Shown here piece by piece: positions 48,651 through 57,727 of a stretch of DNA of 64,000 bases (positions are counted from its first letter, which is position 1; each line of letters starts with the position of its first letter). The position numbers were made by a program, and so were the translations under genes. Below the pieces are notes generated by a model. That model did no database searches. It was not told the DNA's origin and saw only the letters and a list, made by a program, of their open reading frames with translations. The stretch comes from Lysobacterales bacterium (GTDB lineage Bacteria; Pseudomonadota; Gammaproteobacteria; Xanthomonadales; SZUA-36): positions 16,225-80,224 of the forward strand of contig JANQPM010000043.1 of the NCBI GenBank assembly GCA_028289465.1. Direction: 5' to 3'.

Positions 48651-50087
48651 ATGGCGAAACCGCTTCACATTGTCATCTTGGCGGCCGGCGAAGGTACGCG
48701 CATGCGCTCTTCGCTGCCGAAGGTGCTGCAGCCCATCGGCGGCCGGCCGATGCTGTCGCATTTGCTGGATACGGCCCGTGCGATCGAACCGCAGGCCATC
48801 CATGTCGTCTATGGCAGCAGCGCCGATGCGGTGCGCGAAGCGTTTGCCGGGCAACAGGATATTCGCTGGGTGCTCCAGGCCGAGCGGCTGGGTACCGGGC
48901 ATGCGGTGGTACAGGCCATGCCTGACATTCCCGATGAGGCCGATGTGCTGGTGCTGTATGCCGATCATCCGCTGGTTCCGGTTGAGGTGCTGCAGGACCT
49001 GTTGGCGAAGGAGAACAGCGAATTGACGCTGCTGACGCTGTTTTTGGCCGATCCGGCCGGTTATGGCCGCATTTTGCGGGACCGGACCGAACGGGTGACC
49101 GGTATCGTCGAGCAAAAAGACGCGACTGCCCAGCAATTGACCATCAAAGAAGTCAATACCGGCATCGTGCGGGCCCGGGCCCGCCGGCTGCGCGGCTGGC
49201 TGGAACAGCTCGGCAACGACAACGCGCAGGGCGAATACTATCTGACCGATATCTTTGCGATGGCGCACGATGATGGTGTGCCGATCGAAACCGTACAGGC
49301 GCCCGAATCGCAGGATCTGCAGGGCGCGAACGACCGAATTCAGCTCGCGATGCTCGAGCGGCGCTATCAGTTGCGGGCCGGCCGGCGGCTGATGGCCGCC
49401 GGCGCACAGTTAGCGGACCCGGCACGGGTTGAAATCCGCGGGCAGGTGGCCGTGGGCCGGGATGTAAAGATCGACATCAATGCGGTTTTTATCGGCGACG
49501 TCGAGCTTGAGGATGGCGTTGAAATCGGCCCAGGCTGCGTGTTGCAGAACTGCCGTATCGGCAGCGGCAGCCGTATCAAAGCCTACTGTGTGATCGAAGA
49601 TGCGGTAATCGGTGGCGATTGCGATGTCGGTCCGTATGCGCGCCTGAGGCCGGGTACCCGGCTGGCCGATAGTGTCAGGGTCGGCAATTTTGTCGAAACT
49701 AAGAATATCCGCATGGGCGGCGGCAGCAAGGCCAGTCATCTAAGCTACCTGGGCGATGCGGAAATCGGCGCCGAGGTGAATATCGGTGCCGGGACCATCA
49801 CCTGCAACTACGATGGCGCGAACAAGCACCGCACGGTGATCGAGGACGGTGCGTTCATCGGCTCCGATACCCAATTGGTCGCGCCGGTCACGGTGGGTCG
49901 GGATGCGACCGTCGGTGCCGGTTCCACCATCACCAAGGATGTGCCGGCCGAACATCTGGCGGTCAGCCGCCCCCGGCAGACCGCGATCAAGGGCTGGCGC
50001 CGGCCGGTTAAATCGAAGGGCTCCACCGATAACCCGGCCAAGCCAGATAACCCGGATAACCCGACCAAGCCGGAAAACAAGGACTGA
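48651..50087 (+). CDS. glmU: Bifunctional GlcNAc-1-P uridyltransferase / GlcN-1-P acetyltransferase
   Basis: Makes UDP-GlcNAc for peptidoglycan and LPS. ATG 48651 gives 478 residues with AGGA upstream; a longer frame (48621) adds an unlikely tail. N-terminal pyrophosphorylase: [29 protein letters not shown] and [12 protein letters not shown]-terminal left-handed beta-helix with hexapeptide repeats and acetyl-CoA site [10 protein letters not shown]. The last ~25 residues are an unusual repeat-like tail ([18 protein letters not shown]) not in E. coli GlmU. Two bases before glmS, so co-translated. Confidence 0.96.
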   Translation: MAKPLHIVILAAGEGTRMRSSLPKVLQPIGGRPMLSHLLDTARAIEPQAIHVVYGSSADAVREAFAGQQDIRWVLQAERLGTGHAVVQAMPDIPDEADVLVLYADHPLVPVEVLQDLLAKENSELTLLTLFLADPAGYGRILRDRTERVTGIVEQKDATAQQLTIKEVNTGIVRARARRLRGWLEQLGNDNAQGEYYLTDIFAMAHDDGVPIETVQAPESQDLQGANDRIQLAMLERRYQLRAGRRLMAAGAQLADPARVEIRGQVAVGRDVKIDINAVFIGDVELEDGVEIGPGCVLQNCRIGSGSRIKAYCVIEDAVIGGDCDVGPYARLRPGTRLADSVRVGNFVETKNIRMGGGSKASHLSYLGDAEIGAEVNIGAGTITCNYDGANKHRTVIEDGAFIGSDTQLVAPVTVGRDATVGAGSTITKDVPAEHLAVSRPRQTAIKGWRRPVKSKGSTDNPAKPDNPDNPTKPENKD

Positions 50088-50089
50088 CT

Positions 50090-51922
50090 ATGTGCGGAAT
50101 AGTGGCTGCGACGGCGCATCGCGCAATCCCGGAAATTCTGCTGGCCGGCCTCAAAGCGTTGGAATACCGCGGATATGATTCGGCCGGCATGGCCCTGATA
50201 CAGGACGATACGCTGGCCCGCCTGCGGACCGCCGGCAAGGTCGCGGAACTGGAATCCCTGTGGCAGGAAACGCCGATCACCGGCCTGGTCGGTATCGCGC
50301 ATACCCGCTGGGCCACGCACGGTGTGCCGAATACCAGCAATGCGCATCCGCACGTTTCCCGCGGCTCCGTCGCGCTGGTGCATAACGGCATCATCGAGAA
50401 TCACCACGACCTGCGCGAGGAGCTGAAAGGCGCGGGTTTTGAGTTCGAATCGGATACCGATACCGAAGTGATGGTGCATATGGTGGAGCATCTGATGGGC
50501 CAGGGCGGCAGCCTGCTCGATGCGGTGCTCGAGATGACCGGAAAACTGGTCGGCGCGTATGCCATTGCGGTGACCAGCACACGCGAGCCGGGTGCGGTGG
50601 TCGGCGCGCGCAAGGGCAGCCCGCTGGTGCTCGGGGTCGGTTTTGACGAACACTTTCTGGCATCCGACATCCACGCGCTGCTGCCGGTAACCAGCCGCTT
50701 CATTTACCTCGAAGAGGGCGATGTGGCGGAAATCACGGTCGATTCCTATCGTGTCGTGGATGCCGACGGGGAACCGGTCGCGCGTCCGGTCAAGGAAACC
50801 GAGCTGTCGGCCGATGCGGTCAGCCGCGGACAATATCGCCACTACATGCTGAAGGAAATTCACGAGCAGCCGACAGCGATCGCCGAAACGCTGGAGGGCC
50901 GCGTTTATCATGGACAAATACTGCCCAATATCTTCGGTGCGGAAGCCGAGCCGCTGCTTGCAGCCGCCGAGCACATCCACATCGTAGCCTGCGGCACCAG
51001 CTTTCACGCCGGCCTGGTCGCGCGCTATCAACTCGAAGAACTGGCCGGACTGCCCTGTTCGGTCGAAATCGCCAGCGAATACCGCTATCGCCGGCCGGTG
51101 GTCCCGCCGAACACGCTGTTCGTATCCATTTCGCAGTCCGGCGAGACGCTGGACACGATGGCCGCGCTGCGCCACGCGCGAAAAGCCGGCTATCTGGGCA
51201 CGCTCGCGATCTGCAACGTGCCGGAATCGTCCATCGTGCGGGAGTCCGATCTGGTGCTGATGACACGGGCCGGGCCGGAAATCGGTGTCGCGTCGACCAA
51301 GGCCTTTACCACGCAACTGGTTGCATTGCAGTTGCTGGTGCTGGAACTGGCCAGGCGTCACGGGCTGGACGCCGAGCAATACGACCGGCACGTCAGCGAT
51401 CTGGAGCATTTGCCGGTGGCGTTGAATCAGGCGCTGGCGCTGGACCGGAACATCGAGCGTCTGGCCGAGCGCTTTGCCGACAAGCACCATGCGCTGTATC
51501 TGGGTCGCGGCAGTCATTACCCCATTGCGATGGAAGGTGCGTTAAAGCTTAAGGAAATATCCTATATCCACGCCGAGGCCTACCCGGCCGGAGAGCTGAA
51601 GCACGGACCGCTGGCGCTGGTGGACGAGGACATGCCGGTGGTCGCGGTCGCGCCGAACGACCGGCTGCTGGAAAAGCTGATGTCCAATGTGGAAGAGGTT
51701 CGGTCGCGCGGTGGCGAAATGTATGTCATCGCGGACCAGATGGCCGGAGACGGGCTCAAGGCGCACCATGGCGAAGTGCTCAGCGTGCCGACCATCAGTC
51801 CGCTGCTGGCACCGATTATCCTGACCGTTCCGCTGCAGTTGCTGGCCTATCATGTTGCGGTGCTGAAGGGTACCGATGTCGATCAGCCTCGAAATCTGGC
51901 CAAATCGGTTACAGTCGAGTAA
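50090..51922 (+). CDS. glmS: Glutamine-fructose-6-phosphate transaminase
   Basis: Makes glucosamine 6-phosphate, the step feeding GlmU. 610 residues. Cys2 of MCGIVAAT is the amidotransferase nucleophile; TRWATHG and VHNGIIENH follow. Two SIS domains: CGTSFHAGLVARYQLEEL, ISQSGETLDTMAALRHAR and VASTKAFTTQLVAL, and the second with YLGRGSHYPIAMEGALKLKE and YPAGELKHGPLALVDE. The ATG is 2 bp after glmU, leaving no room for a glmS ribozyme. Confidence 0.97.
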   Translation: MCGIVAATAHRAIPEILLAGLKALEYRGYDSAGMALIQDDTLARLRTAGKVAELESLWQETPITGLVGIAHTRWATHGVPNTSNAHPHVSRGSVALVHNGIIENHHDLREELKGAGFEFESDTDTEVMVHMVEHLMGQGGSLLDAVLEMTGKLVGAYAIAVTSTREPGAVVGARKGSPLVLGVGFDEHFLASDIHALLPVTSRFIYLEEGDVAEITVDSYRVVDADGEPVARPVKETELSADAVSRGQYRHYMLKEIHEQPTAIAETLEGRVYHGQILPNIFGAEAEPLLAAAEHIHIVACGTSFHAGLVARYQLEELAGLPCSVEIASEYRYRRPVVPPNTLFVSISQSGETLDTMAALRHARKAGYLGTLAICNVPESSIVRESDLVLMTRAGPEIGVASTKAFTTQLVALQLLVLELARRHGLDAEQYDRHVSDLEHLPVALNQALALDRNIERLAERFADKHHALYLGRGSHYPIAMEGALKLKEISYIHAEAYPAGELKHGPLALVDEDMPVVAVAPNDRLLEKLMSNVEEVRSRGGEMYVIADQMAGDGLKAHHGEVLSVPTISPLLAPIILTVPLQLLAYHVAVLKGTDVDQPRNLAKSVTVE

Positions 51923-51987
51923 GCTGGCAAGTCCGGATACCGTGAAAACCTGGCATGCGGCGGGCTGCATGACAAAGAGGAAATGAG

Positions 51988-52392
51988 ATGAGACGGAAAC
52001 ACCGTGTAGACGACGAGGCCGAAATCAACATCACACCGATGCTGGACATCGTGTTTATCATGTTGATTTTCTTTATCGTAACCACCTCATTTGTCAAAGA
52101 AAAAGGCCTGGACGTCGCCCGCCCGCAGAAAAGCGATGACCCGCCTCCGGTAGAGGACAAGGGTCCGATTGTGGTCCGTATTGACGCATCCAGCAATATT
52201 CTGGTCGACGGCCGGCTGGTGGAACGTAATGCGGTCCGAGCGAACCTGGAGCGTCAGCGGGCGGAAAAACCCAAGTCGCCGATGATTATCGCATCTCATC
52301 CGGATGCCGAAACCGATGCGCTGGTGACGATTCTCGACTCCGCGAAGATCGTCGGTATCGACTCCATCAGTGTTGCCACGGAATCGCGTTGA
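51988..52392 (+). CDS. ExbD/TolR-type biopolymer transport protein, orphan
   Basis: 134 residues: short N-terminus, one membrane helix (INITPMLDIVFIMLIFFIV, with the conserved aspartate at residue 20), then a periplasmic domain (PIVVRIDASSNILVDGRLV, SAKIVGIDSISVATES). In Ton/Tol systems this subunit works with ExbB/TolQ and TonB/TolA; neither is in the window, so partners must be elsewhere. AAAGAGGAAATGAG provides a ribosome binding site. Confidence 0.9.
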   Translation: MRRKHRVDDEAEINITPMLDIVFIMLIFFIVTTSFVKEKGLDVARPQKSDDPPPVEDKGPIVVRIDASSNILVDGRLVERNAVRANLERQRAEKPKSPMIIASHPDAETDALVTILDSAKIVGIDSISVATESR

Positions 52393-52426
52393 ACCATTTG
52401 ATCGGATTAGCATAGGAGGGGTCAAA

Positions 52427-52840
52427 ATGAACGAATCGGAACAAGGCCCGGTCACCGACAATAATACGGAAACTGAAACCTCTGGCGGCGGTGGGGGACC
52501 CTCCAAGGAAGCTCGGCAATGGGCGATGTTTATCCATTTTTCCTTACTGGCCGGGTTTATCATCCCGTTTGGCGGACTGATCGTCCCGATCATCTTATGG
52601 CAGATGAAGAAAGACGACATGCCGTCCATCGTGCCGCATGCCCATGTCGTACTCAATTGGATCATCAATGCGCTTATTTACTCGGTGATCTGCTTTATAT
52701 TGATGTTTATCGTCATCGGCGTATTCGGGTTTTTCGCATTGGCCATCGTGACGGTCGTGTTTGCGATCATCGGCGGTATCAAGGCCAATGACGGCGAGGT
52801 CTGGGAGTATCCCGGCACTTTCGTCAAGGTCTTCAAATAA
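52427..52840 (+). CDS. DUF4870-like membrane protein
   Basis: 137 residues from ATG 52427 (AGGAGG upstream). Polar, Gly-rich N-terminus (SGGGGGPSKE), then WAMFIHFSLLAGFIIPFGG, IVPIILWQMKKDD, VVLNWIINALIYSVICFILM and a final hydrophobic hairpin. This small four-helix pattern fits DUF4870 (Tic20-like) proteins; function unknown. 34 bp after the ExbD gene, so possibly co-transcribed. Confidence 0.78.
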   Translation: MNESEQGPVTDNNTETETSGGGGGPSKEARQWAMFIHFSLLAGFIIPFGGLIVPIILWQMKKDDMPSIVPHAHVVLNWIINALIYSVICFILMFIVIGVFGFFALAIVTVVFAIIGGIKANDGEVWEYPGTFVKVFK

Positions 52841-52863
52841 GCCAAAACTACCCGACGTCTTCC

Positions 52864-52923
52864 GTAGGAGCGCCTTTAGGCGCGATAAGAACGTTCAGGA
52901 TTCGCGCCTAAAGGCGCTCCTAC
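52864..52923. repeat. Head-to-head pair of REP-like elements
   Basis: GTAGGAGCGCC-TTTAGGCGCGA (52864-52885) and its inverse (52902-52923) separated by 16 bases, between two convergent genes. The pair can also form one long cruciform and could act as a bidirectional terminator or RNA barrier. Confidence 0.85.
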
Positions 52924-52941
52924 CGGGTGGGCGCTATTCAG

Positions 52942-53418
52942 CTACAGCGATTTGCGCAGTATCAGAATGGTCTCGCCATTTGAGCTGCCGAGTGCCTCAA
53001 AACGCCAGCCGAGTTTTTCGTAGTGTTCCCGGGCGGCCTGGATACCGATATAAATCCGGTCGAAACCCAGCGACCAGGCCTGCTCCAATGCGGCGGATAC
53101 CATTTGCGTTGCGATGCCGGCGTGGCGGCAGGCCGGGCGAACGTACAGGGCGGCAACCCATGGACTGAGCTGCGGGTGAGATGCTACCGAGGTCGGCAGC
53201 ACGGAAACCGTGCCGACGGCCTGCTGTGCCCGAAAAGCCACCAGTGACTGCGGCAGGGCGTTGCGCCGTGCACAACGGGCGAAGCTTTCTTCCGGGTCCA
53301 TCGGCAGTTGGTCGGACCACTGTTTGCGGAACCACCGGGCCAGCACCGGAATCATATCGCGGCAGTCGGCCAGCAGACGAATATCCAGCGCTGTGTCCGA
53401 CCCGCGGCCCCGCTTCAT
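52942..53418 (-). CDS. GNAT-family N-acetyltransferase
   Basis: 158 residues. Motif A region VAALYVRPACRHAGIATQMV (the R/Q-x-x-G-x-G/A acetyl-CoA loop), and AREHYEKLGWRFEALG is motif B. Substrate unknown. Starts 4 bp after the stop of the RutE-like gene on the same strand. Confidence 0.88.
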   Translation of the reverse strand: MKRGRGSDTALDIRLLADCRDMIPVLARWFRKQWSDQLPMDPEESFARCARRNALPQSLVAFRAQQAVGTVSVLPTSVASHPQLSPWVAALYVRPACRHAGIATQMVSAALEQAWSLGFDRIYIGIQAAREHYEKLGWRFEALGSSNGETILILRKSL

Positions 53419-53422
53419 GCCA

Positions 53423-54013
53423 TCAGATCAGCCGGCAGACCCGATCGAAATCCAGCCGGGGGCTGCGCGGGTGCAGGCGGGACGGATCGCCATAGCCCAG
53501 ATTGCACAGAAAATTGGATTTCCAACTGCTGCCGTCGAAGAAAGCCTGATCGAGTTTGCCCGGACTGAAACCGGACATCGGCCCGCAGTCCAGGCCCAGT
53601 GCCCGGGCAGCCATGATCAGATAGGCGCCTTGCAGGCTGCCGTTGCGAAAGGCCGTGGCTTCAATGGCCTTCGGTTTTCCGGCAAACCAACTGCGCGCAT
53701 CGGTATGCGGGAACAGTTCGGGGAGGTTCTCATAGAATTCCAGGTCATAGGCGATGATGACCGTCACCGGCGCCGACATGGTTTTCTCGACATTGCCCGG
53801 CGACAGGCAGGGCTTGAGTTTTTCCTTGCCGTCCGGGCTTTTAACGAAGATGAACCGGGCCGGGCAGCAGTTGGCGCTGGTCGGGCCCATTTTCAGCAGG
53901 TCGTAAAGCTCGAACAGGGTCGTATCACTGATCGGTCTGTCCTGCCAGTAGCTGTGCGTTCGGGCCTGGTGGAAAAGCTGGGCCAGTGCCGTGTCAGCAA
54001 GCGCGTCACTCAT
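53423..54013 (-). CDS. rutE: Nitroreductase-family protein, RutE / malonic semialdehyde reductase-like
   Basis: 196 residues from ATG 54013, the same length as E. coli RutE; longer upstream frame rejected. [20 protein letters not shown] (FMN-binding helix start), [18 protein letters not shown] and [17 protein letters not shown] closely follow RutE. In E. coli RutE reduces malonic semialdehyde in uracil breakdown. No other rut gene is here, so the role may differ. Co-directional with the GNAT gene. Confidence 0.85.
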   Translation of the reverse strand: MSDALADTALAQLFHQARTHSYWQDRPISDTTLFELYDLLKMGPTSANCCPARFIFVKSPDGKEKLKPCLSPGNVEKTMSAPVTVIIAYDLEFYENLPELFPHTDARSWFAGKPKAIEATAFRNGSLQGAYLIMAARALGLDCGPMSGFSPGKLDQAFFDGSSWKSNFLCNLGYGDPSRLHPRSPRLDFDRVCRLI

Positions 54014-54199
54014 TAGGTGGTTCCTCGAATACCGTGCGAAAGTTTGCCGTATAGCATACCGTTTCCGCCTGTCGCCAGCATGCCCGGGCGGCGTGTCAAG
54101 ACTTACACTTTGCGCCAAAGCGCGATAAAGTGGCCGCTCAAACTTCAGAAACCTGCGCTGCGCTCGGGGTGACCGCGGCGGGTTGGCAGAGGTACTGAA

Positions 54200-56530
54200 A
54201 TGCATTTCCGATGGATAATGGCTGCAGCGGCGCTGGCCGCAGGGCCTGCTTACGCCGCACCAAAAATCGACATTGCACTGATCCGCGACGGTCAGATGCA
54301 GCAATTGCTGCAAATCGAGCAGGCGTTCAGAGATGAGCTGGTTGTACTGACCGAGGGCGAGTTCGATGTCCGCTTCAAACCTTTTGACGGGCGCTGGACC
54401 CAGTCCGGTATCGAACAGGCGTTCGAGCAGGCTTATCGGGATCCCGAGGTGGATTTACTGTTAGTCGTCGGTGTGACCGCCAATCAGATCGGCGTCGTAC
54501 GCGGCGACTTTCCAAAGCCGACCTTCCTGCCGTTCGTATTTGACGCGCAGTTATTGCAGGCACCGGCCGCCGGCAACCGGTCGGGTATGCGTAACCTGAA
54601 CTATCTGACCGACCGGGTGGAATTCAGCGAGGACCTGGCTACCTTTCGCCGGGTCGCACCTTTTGCCGAGCTGAGCCTGATTGCCGATGGCATTATCCTG
54701 TCGGCCGTGCCGAATATCGTTACTCATTCCCGGCAACTCGCGTCCACGATGGGGGTGAATGTACATATCATCTCGCATGACGGCCAGGATCATCGGCTCG
54801 CGGATATGATTCCCGAGAACAGCGATGCGGTAATGCTGGCGGGTTTGCCACGCATGCCGGACGACGCGTATCAGGGGTTGATAAATGATGTGAACGAGCG
54901 CCGGCTGCCGAGCTTCAGCCTGGTAGGCGTGGAACCGGTATTGCGCGGTTTGCTGGCTTCCGACGCGCCGCCGACCGACTGGCAGCGCCTCGCGCGGCGC
55001 AATGCACTGAACATGCAGGCGGTAATGCTGGGTGAACGGGCGCAGGACCAGCCGATCTTGTTCGAGGGCAAGCGCGAGTTGACCATCAATTTGGAAACCG
55101 CCCGCAAAATCGGCCTGTCGCCGCGCTTTGACGTGCTCAGCGAGGCCGTGTTGTTAAATCAGGAACCTGAAGCCAGCGGACCGATGTATTCACTGGCCGA
55201 AGTCGCCAGGCTGGCGGTGCAGCGCAATCTGGATCTGGCCTCGGAGTCGCTGGGCGTTTCGGCGGGCAGCCAGGACGTGGTTGCCGCCCGGTCGAGCTTA
55301 TTTCCGCAGCTATCCGCCGGCACTGCATTCACCCGCCGCAAGGTGTCTCCGCTGGTCGAGACCGGGCAGTTTGCCGAGAAGAGTTCCGACGGGTCGCTCA
55401 GCCTGTCTCAAATCATCTATGCAGACGATGTATCGGCCGCATTGGAAATCCAACAACAACTACAGTACAGCCGCGAAGCTGTATTGCAGCAGTTGCGACT
55501 GGACACGATAGAGCAGGCTACCGTCAGTTATCTGAATGTGCTGCGTTCCGAAACGCAACTGCGTATTCAGCAGGACAACCTGAATTTGACCAAGGCCAAC
55601 CTGGAGCTGGCCCGCGACCGCGTCCGCGTCGGTTCGACCAGCCTCGCCGATGTTTACCGCTGGGAAAGCCGCATCGCGACCGATCGTTCCAGCCTGTTGC
55701 GTGCGAGGGCCGCGCTGGATCAGGCACGCGAAGCCTTGAACCGTATCCTTCACCAGCCGATCACGCAATCGTTTCAGATTGTGCCGGCTGAGCTTGAGGA
55801 TCCGTTCGTGATGACCGAGACGGAGTTCAACGACCTGATCGATAACCCGCATACGTTGAGCCTGTTCACCGATTATTCGGTACGGCGCGGGCTGGAAAAT
55901 TCCCCCGAACTGACACAGCTCGAGGCCCAGCTCGCAGCCAAGCGGCGGGAGATCGTCAACCAGCGACGCGCTTTTTGGCTGCCGGATTTCAGTGTGAACG
56001 GCAGCTACAGTAAGAATTTCGATCAGAACGGTGTCGGCGCCGGCCTGACGGAAAACCTGGAAGACTGGAATGTATCCCTGCAGGCCAGCATTCCGCTGTT
56101 TGCCGGCGGCGCCCGAAAGGCCGCATTGTCACGCGCGAACTACGAATTTGAGCAGCTCGGCCTGGCACGGGATTCGATTCGGGAAAAACTGGAGCAGCAG
56201 ATACGCGCCACTATGCACGCCGCCAACGCTTCCTACGCCAATATCGGCCTGTCGCAGCAGGCTGCCGACGCAGGGCGTAAGAACCTGGAGCTGGTCACCG
56301 ATTCCTATGCCAAAGGCGTGGTGTCGATTATCGACTTGCTGGATGCGCAAAACGCCAGTCTGCAAGCGGATGAAGCAGCCGCGAATGCGCTGTACGATTT
56401 CCTGATCGATATCATGGGTGCGCAGCGATCGGTCGGGCAGTTCGACTTCCTGCTGCCTGCCGAACGACAGCAGCAGGCAGCCGCGGAGTTGCGCAACTAT
56501 ATCGCCAGCGGAGGGCGCAGCTCGCATTGA
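54200..56530 (+). CDS. Periplasmic-binding-like domain fused to TolC outer-membrane efflux protein
   Basis: 776 residues, signal peptide [19 protein letters not shown]. Residues ~20-325 look like a periplasmic binding domain (ABC_sub_bind-like): [56 protein letters not shown]. Residues ~340-760 are Tol[21 protein letters not shown], long alpha-helices with [20 protein letters not shown] and [21 protein letters not shown]. Length is far above the ~450-490 of a plain TolC. The usual TolC channel should be anchored in the outer membrane; the fused domain would sit in the periplasm. First gene of an efflux operon with the MFP and RND genes. Confidence 0.85.
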   Translation: MHFRWIMAAAALAAGPAYAAPKIDIALIRDGQMQQLLQIEQAFRDELVVLTEGEFDVRFKPFDGRWTQSGIEQAFEQAYRDPEVDLLLVVGVTANQIGVVRGDFPKPTFLPFVFDAQLLQAPAAGNRSGMRNLNYLTDRVEFSEDLATFRRVAPFAELSLIADGIILSAVPNIVTHSRQLASTMGVNVHIISHDGQDHRLADMIPENSDAVMLAGLPRMPDDAYQGLINDVNERRLPSFSLVGVEPVLRGLLASDAPPTDWQRLARRNALNMQAVMLGERAQDQPILFEGKRELTINLETARKIGLSPRFDVLSEAVLLNQEPEASGPMYSLAEVARLAVQRNLDLASESLGVSAGSQDVVAARSSLFPQLSAGTAFTRRKVSPLVETGQFAEKSSDGSLSLSQIIYADDVSAALEIQQQLQYSREAVLQQLRLDTIEQATVSYLNVLRSETQLRIQQDNLNLTKANLELARDRVRVGSTSLADVYRWESRIATDRSSLLRARAALDQAREALNRILHQPITQSFQIVPAELEDPFVMTETEFNDLIDNPHTLSLFTDYSVRRGLENSPELTQLEAQLAAKRREIVNQRRAFWLPDFSVNGSYSKNFDQNGVGAGLTENLEDWNVSLQASIPLFAGGARKAALSRANYEFEQLGLARDSIREKLEQQIRATMHAANASYANIGLSQQAADAGRKNLELVTDSYAKGVVSIIDLLDAQNASLQADEAAANALYDFLIDIMGAQRSVGQFDFLLPAERQQQAAAELRNYIASGGRSSH

Positions 56531-56546
56531 GCCGTGGAGAACATAG

Positions 56547-57629
56547 ATGAACGATCTTAGAACATGGGTTGTAGCCACCGTCATCGTCCTGGGTCTGACG
56601 GCCTGCGAAGAGCAAAGCGACAGCGGCGAGCCGCTGGTCAGGCCGGTGCGTTATGTCACCGTGTCCGGCGAATCCGGCGAGCGTTCCCGGGTATTCAGTG
56701 GCATCAGCCGCTCCAGCCAGGAGTCCCGTCTCAGTTTCAAGGTGGCCGGAACCGTTATCGAATTGCCGATCCAGGTCGGTGCTGAATTGTCCCGGGGCGA
56801 TCTGGTCGCCCGGCTGGAGGCGTCGCAGTATCAGCTACAGGCACAGCAGGCACAGGCCTCGCTGGTGCAGGCTCAGGCGAATGCAACCAATGCCGATGCG
56901 AACTATGAACGCGTCAAGGGCCTGTATGAGAATACCAACGCGTCGCGTAATGATCTCGATTCGGCCCGGGCCAATGCGGAGTCGGCCAAGGCCCAGGTGC
57001 GCGCGGCGCAGAAGCAGCTCGAACTGGCCCGCTTGAACGTTTCCTATACCACGCTGCAGGCAGCGGCCGACTGTTCGATTGCGTCAGTGGATGTAGAACT
57101 GAACGAGAACGTCAACGCCGGCACCCAGGTCGCGCTGGTGAATTGCGGGCAGGAACTGGAGGTGGCAATTGCTGTGCCGGAAAGCCTGATCGGGGACGTC
57201 AACGAAGGTATGCCGGCCGAGATCAGTTTCAATGCGCTGGGTCAGCAGCGGTTTTCCGGCGCGGTGACTGAAGTCGGCGTCGCGTCCAGCGGTGGTGCGA
57301 CCTTTCCGGTCACTGTGTCATTGAATGAGCCGCATGCCGAATTGCGCTCGGGTATGGCCGCCGAAGTGAGCTTCTCCTTTACGCGTTCCGGCAGCGGTGC
57401 TGTCTACCTGATACCGGTATCGGCCGTGCTTAACGATCCGGACGGTTCGTTCGTCTACATCGCGATACCCGACGGAAATGGCAATGAAGGCGTGCTGCAG
57501 CGGCGGGCCGTTACGCTTGGGGAGCTGACCGAGCATGGTATTGAAATCGCGGCTGGGCTGGAAGCCGGCGACCGGGTGGTCACAGCCGGTGTATCTCTGA
57601 TCCGCAACGGCCAGCGGGTCAGGCTGTGA
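56547..57629 (+). CDS. RND efflux periplasmic adaptor (membrane fusion lipoprotein)
   Basis: 360 residues. Lipobox GLTAC with Cys20, so an anchored lipoprotein. RLSFKVAGTVIELPIQVGAE is the biotinyl-lipoyl half, a coiled-coil hairpin (AQASLVQAQANATNADANYE, ELARLNVSYTTL) bridges to TolC, and the C-terminal VFITAGVSLIRNGQRVRL-type barrel/MP domain ends it (VVTAGVSLIRNGQRVRL). Links the RND pump to the TolC fusion encoded before it, 16 bp away. Confidence 0.93.
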   Translation: MNDLRTWVVATVIVLGLTACEEQSDSGEPLVRPVRYVTVSGESGERSRVFSGISRSSQESRLSFKVAGTVIELPIQVGAELSRGDLVARLEASQYQLQAQQAQASLVQAQANATNADANYERVKGLYENTNASRNDLDSARANAESAKAQVRAAQKQLELARLNVSYTTLQAAADCSIASVDVELNENVNAGTQVALVNCGQELEVAIAVPESLIGDVNEGMPAEISFNALGQQRFSGAVTEVGVASSGGATFPVTVSLNEPHAELRSGMAAEVSFSFTRSGSGAVYLIPVSAVLNDPDGSFVYIAIPDGNGNEGVLQRRAVTLGELTEHGIEIAAGLEAGDRVVTAGVSLIRNGQRVRL

Positions 57630-57672
57630 AAAACGCTGTACGTGACTTTGAAGGTCGGCCATATCAGGGAGT

Positions 57673-57710
57673 CTCGCGCCCACTCCGGCGGGTCGCCTGC
57701 GGCTACCGAG
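57673..57710 (-). repeat. Dispersed intergenic repeat, family B (partial)
   Basis: Read on the minus strand: GTAGCCGCAGGCGACCCGCC then GGAGTGGGCG. It matches the left part of the copies at 14289 and 31633 and lies in the ~100-bp gap between the adaptor and pump genes. Confidence 0.65.
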
Positions 57711-57727
57711 TTTCGTAGGGGTTTACT

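Noticed and set aside
46880..48925. 681-codon plus-strand frame across the S10 peptidase and glmU start
   Set aside because: Antisense to an intact S10 gene with full catalytic triad, then out of frame in glmU.
50085..50092. glmS ribozyme
   Set aside because: glmS starts two bases after glmU, leaving no leader.
49808..51517. 569-codon minus-strand frame opposite glmU-glmS
   Set aside because: Shadow of two certain genes.
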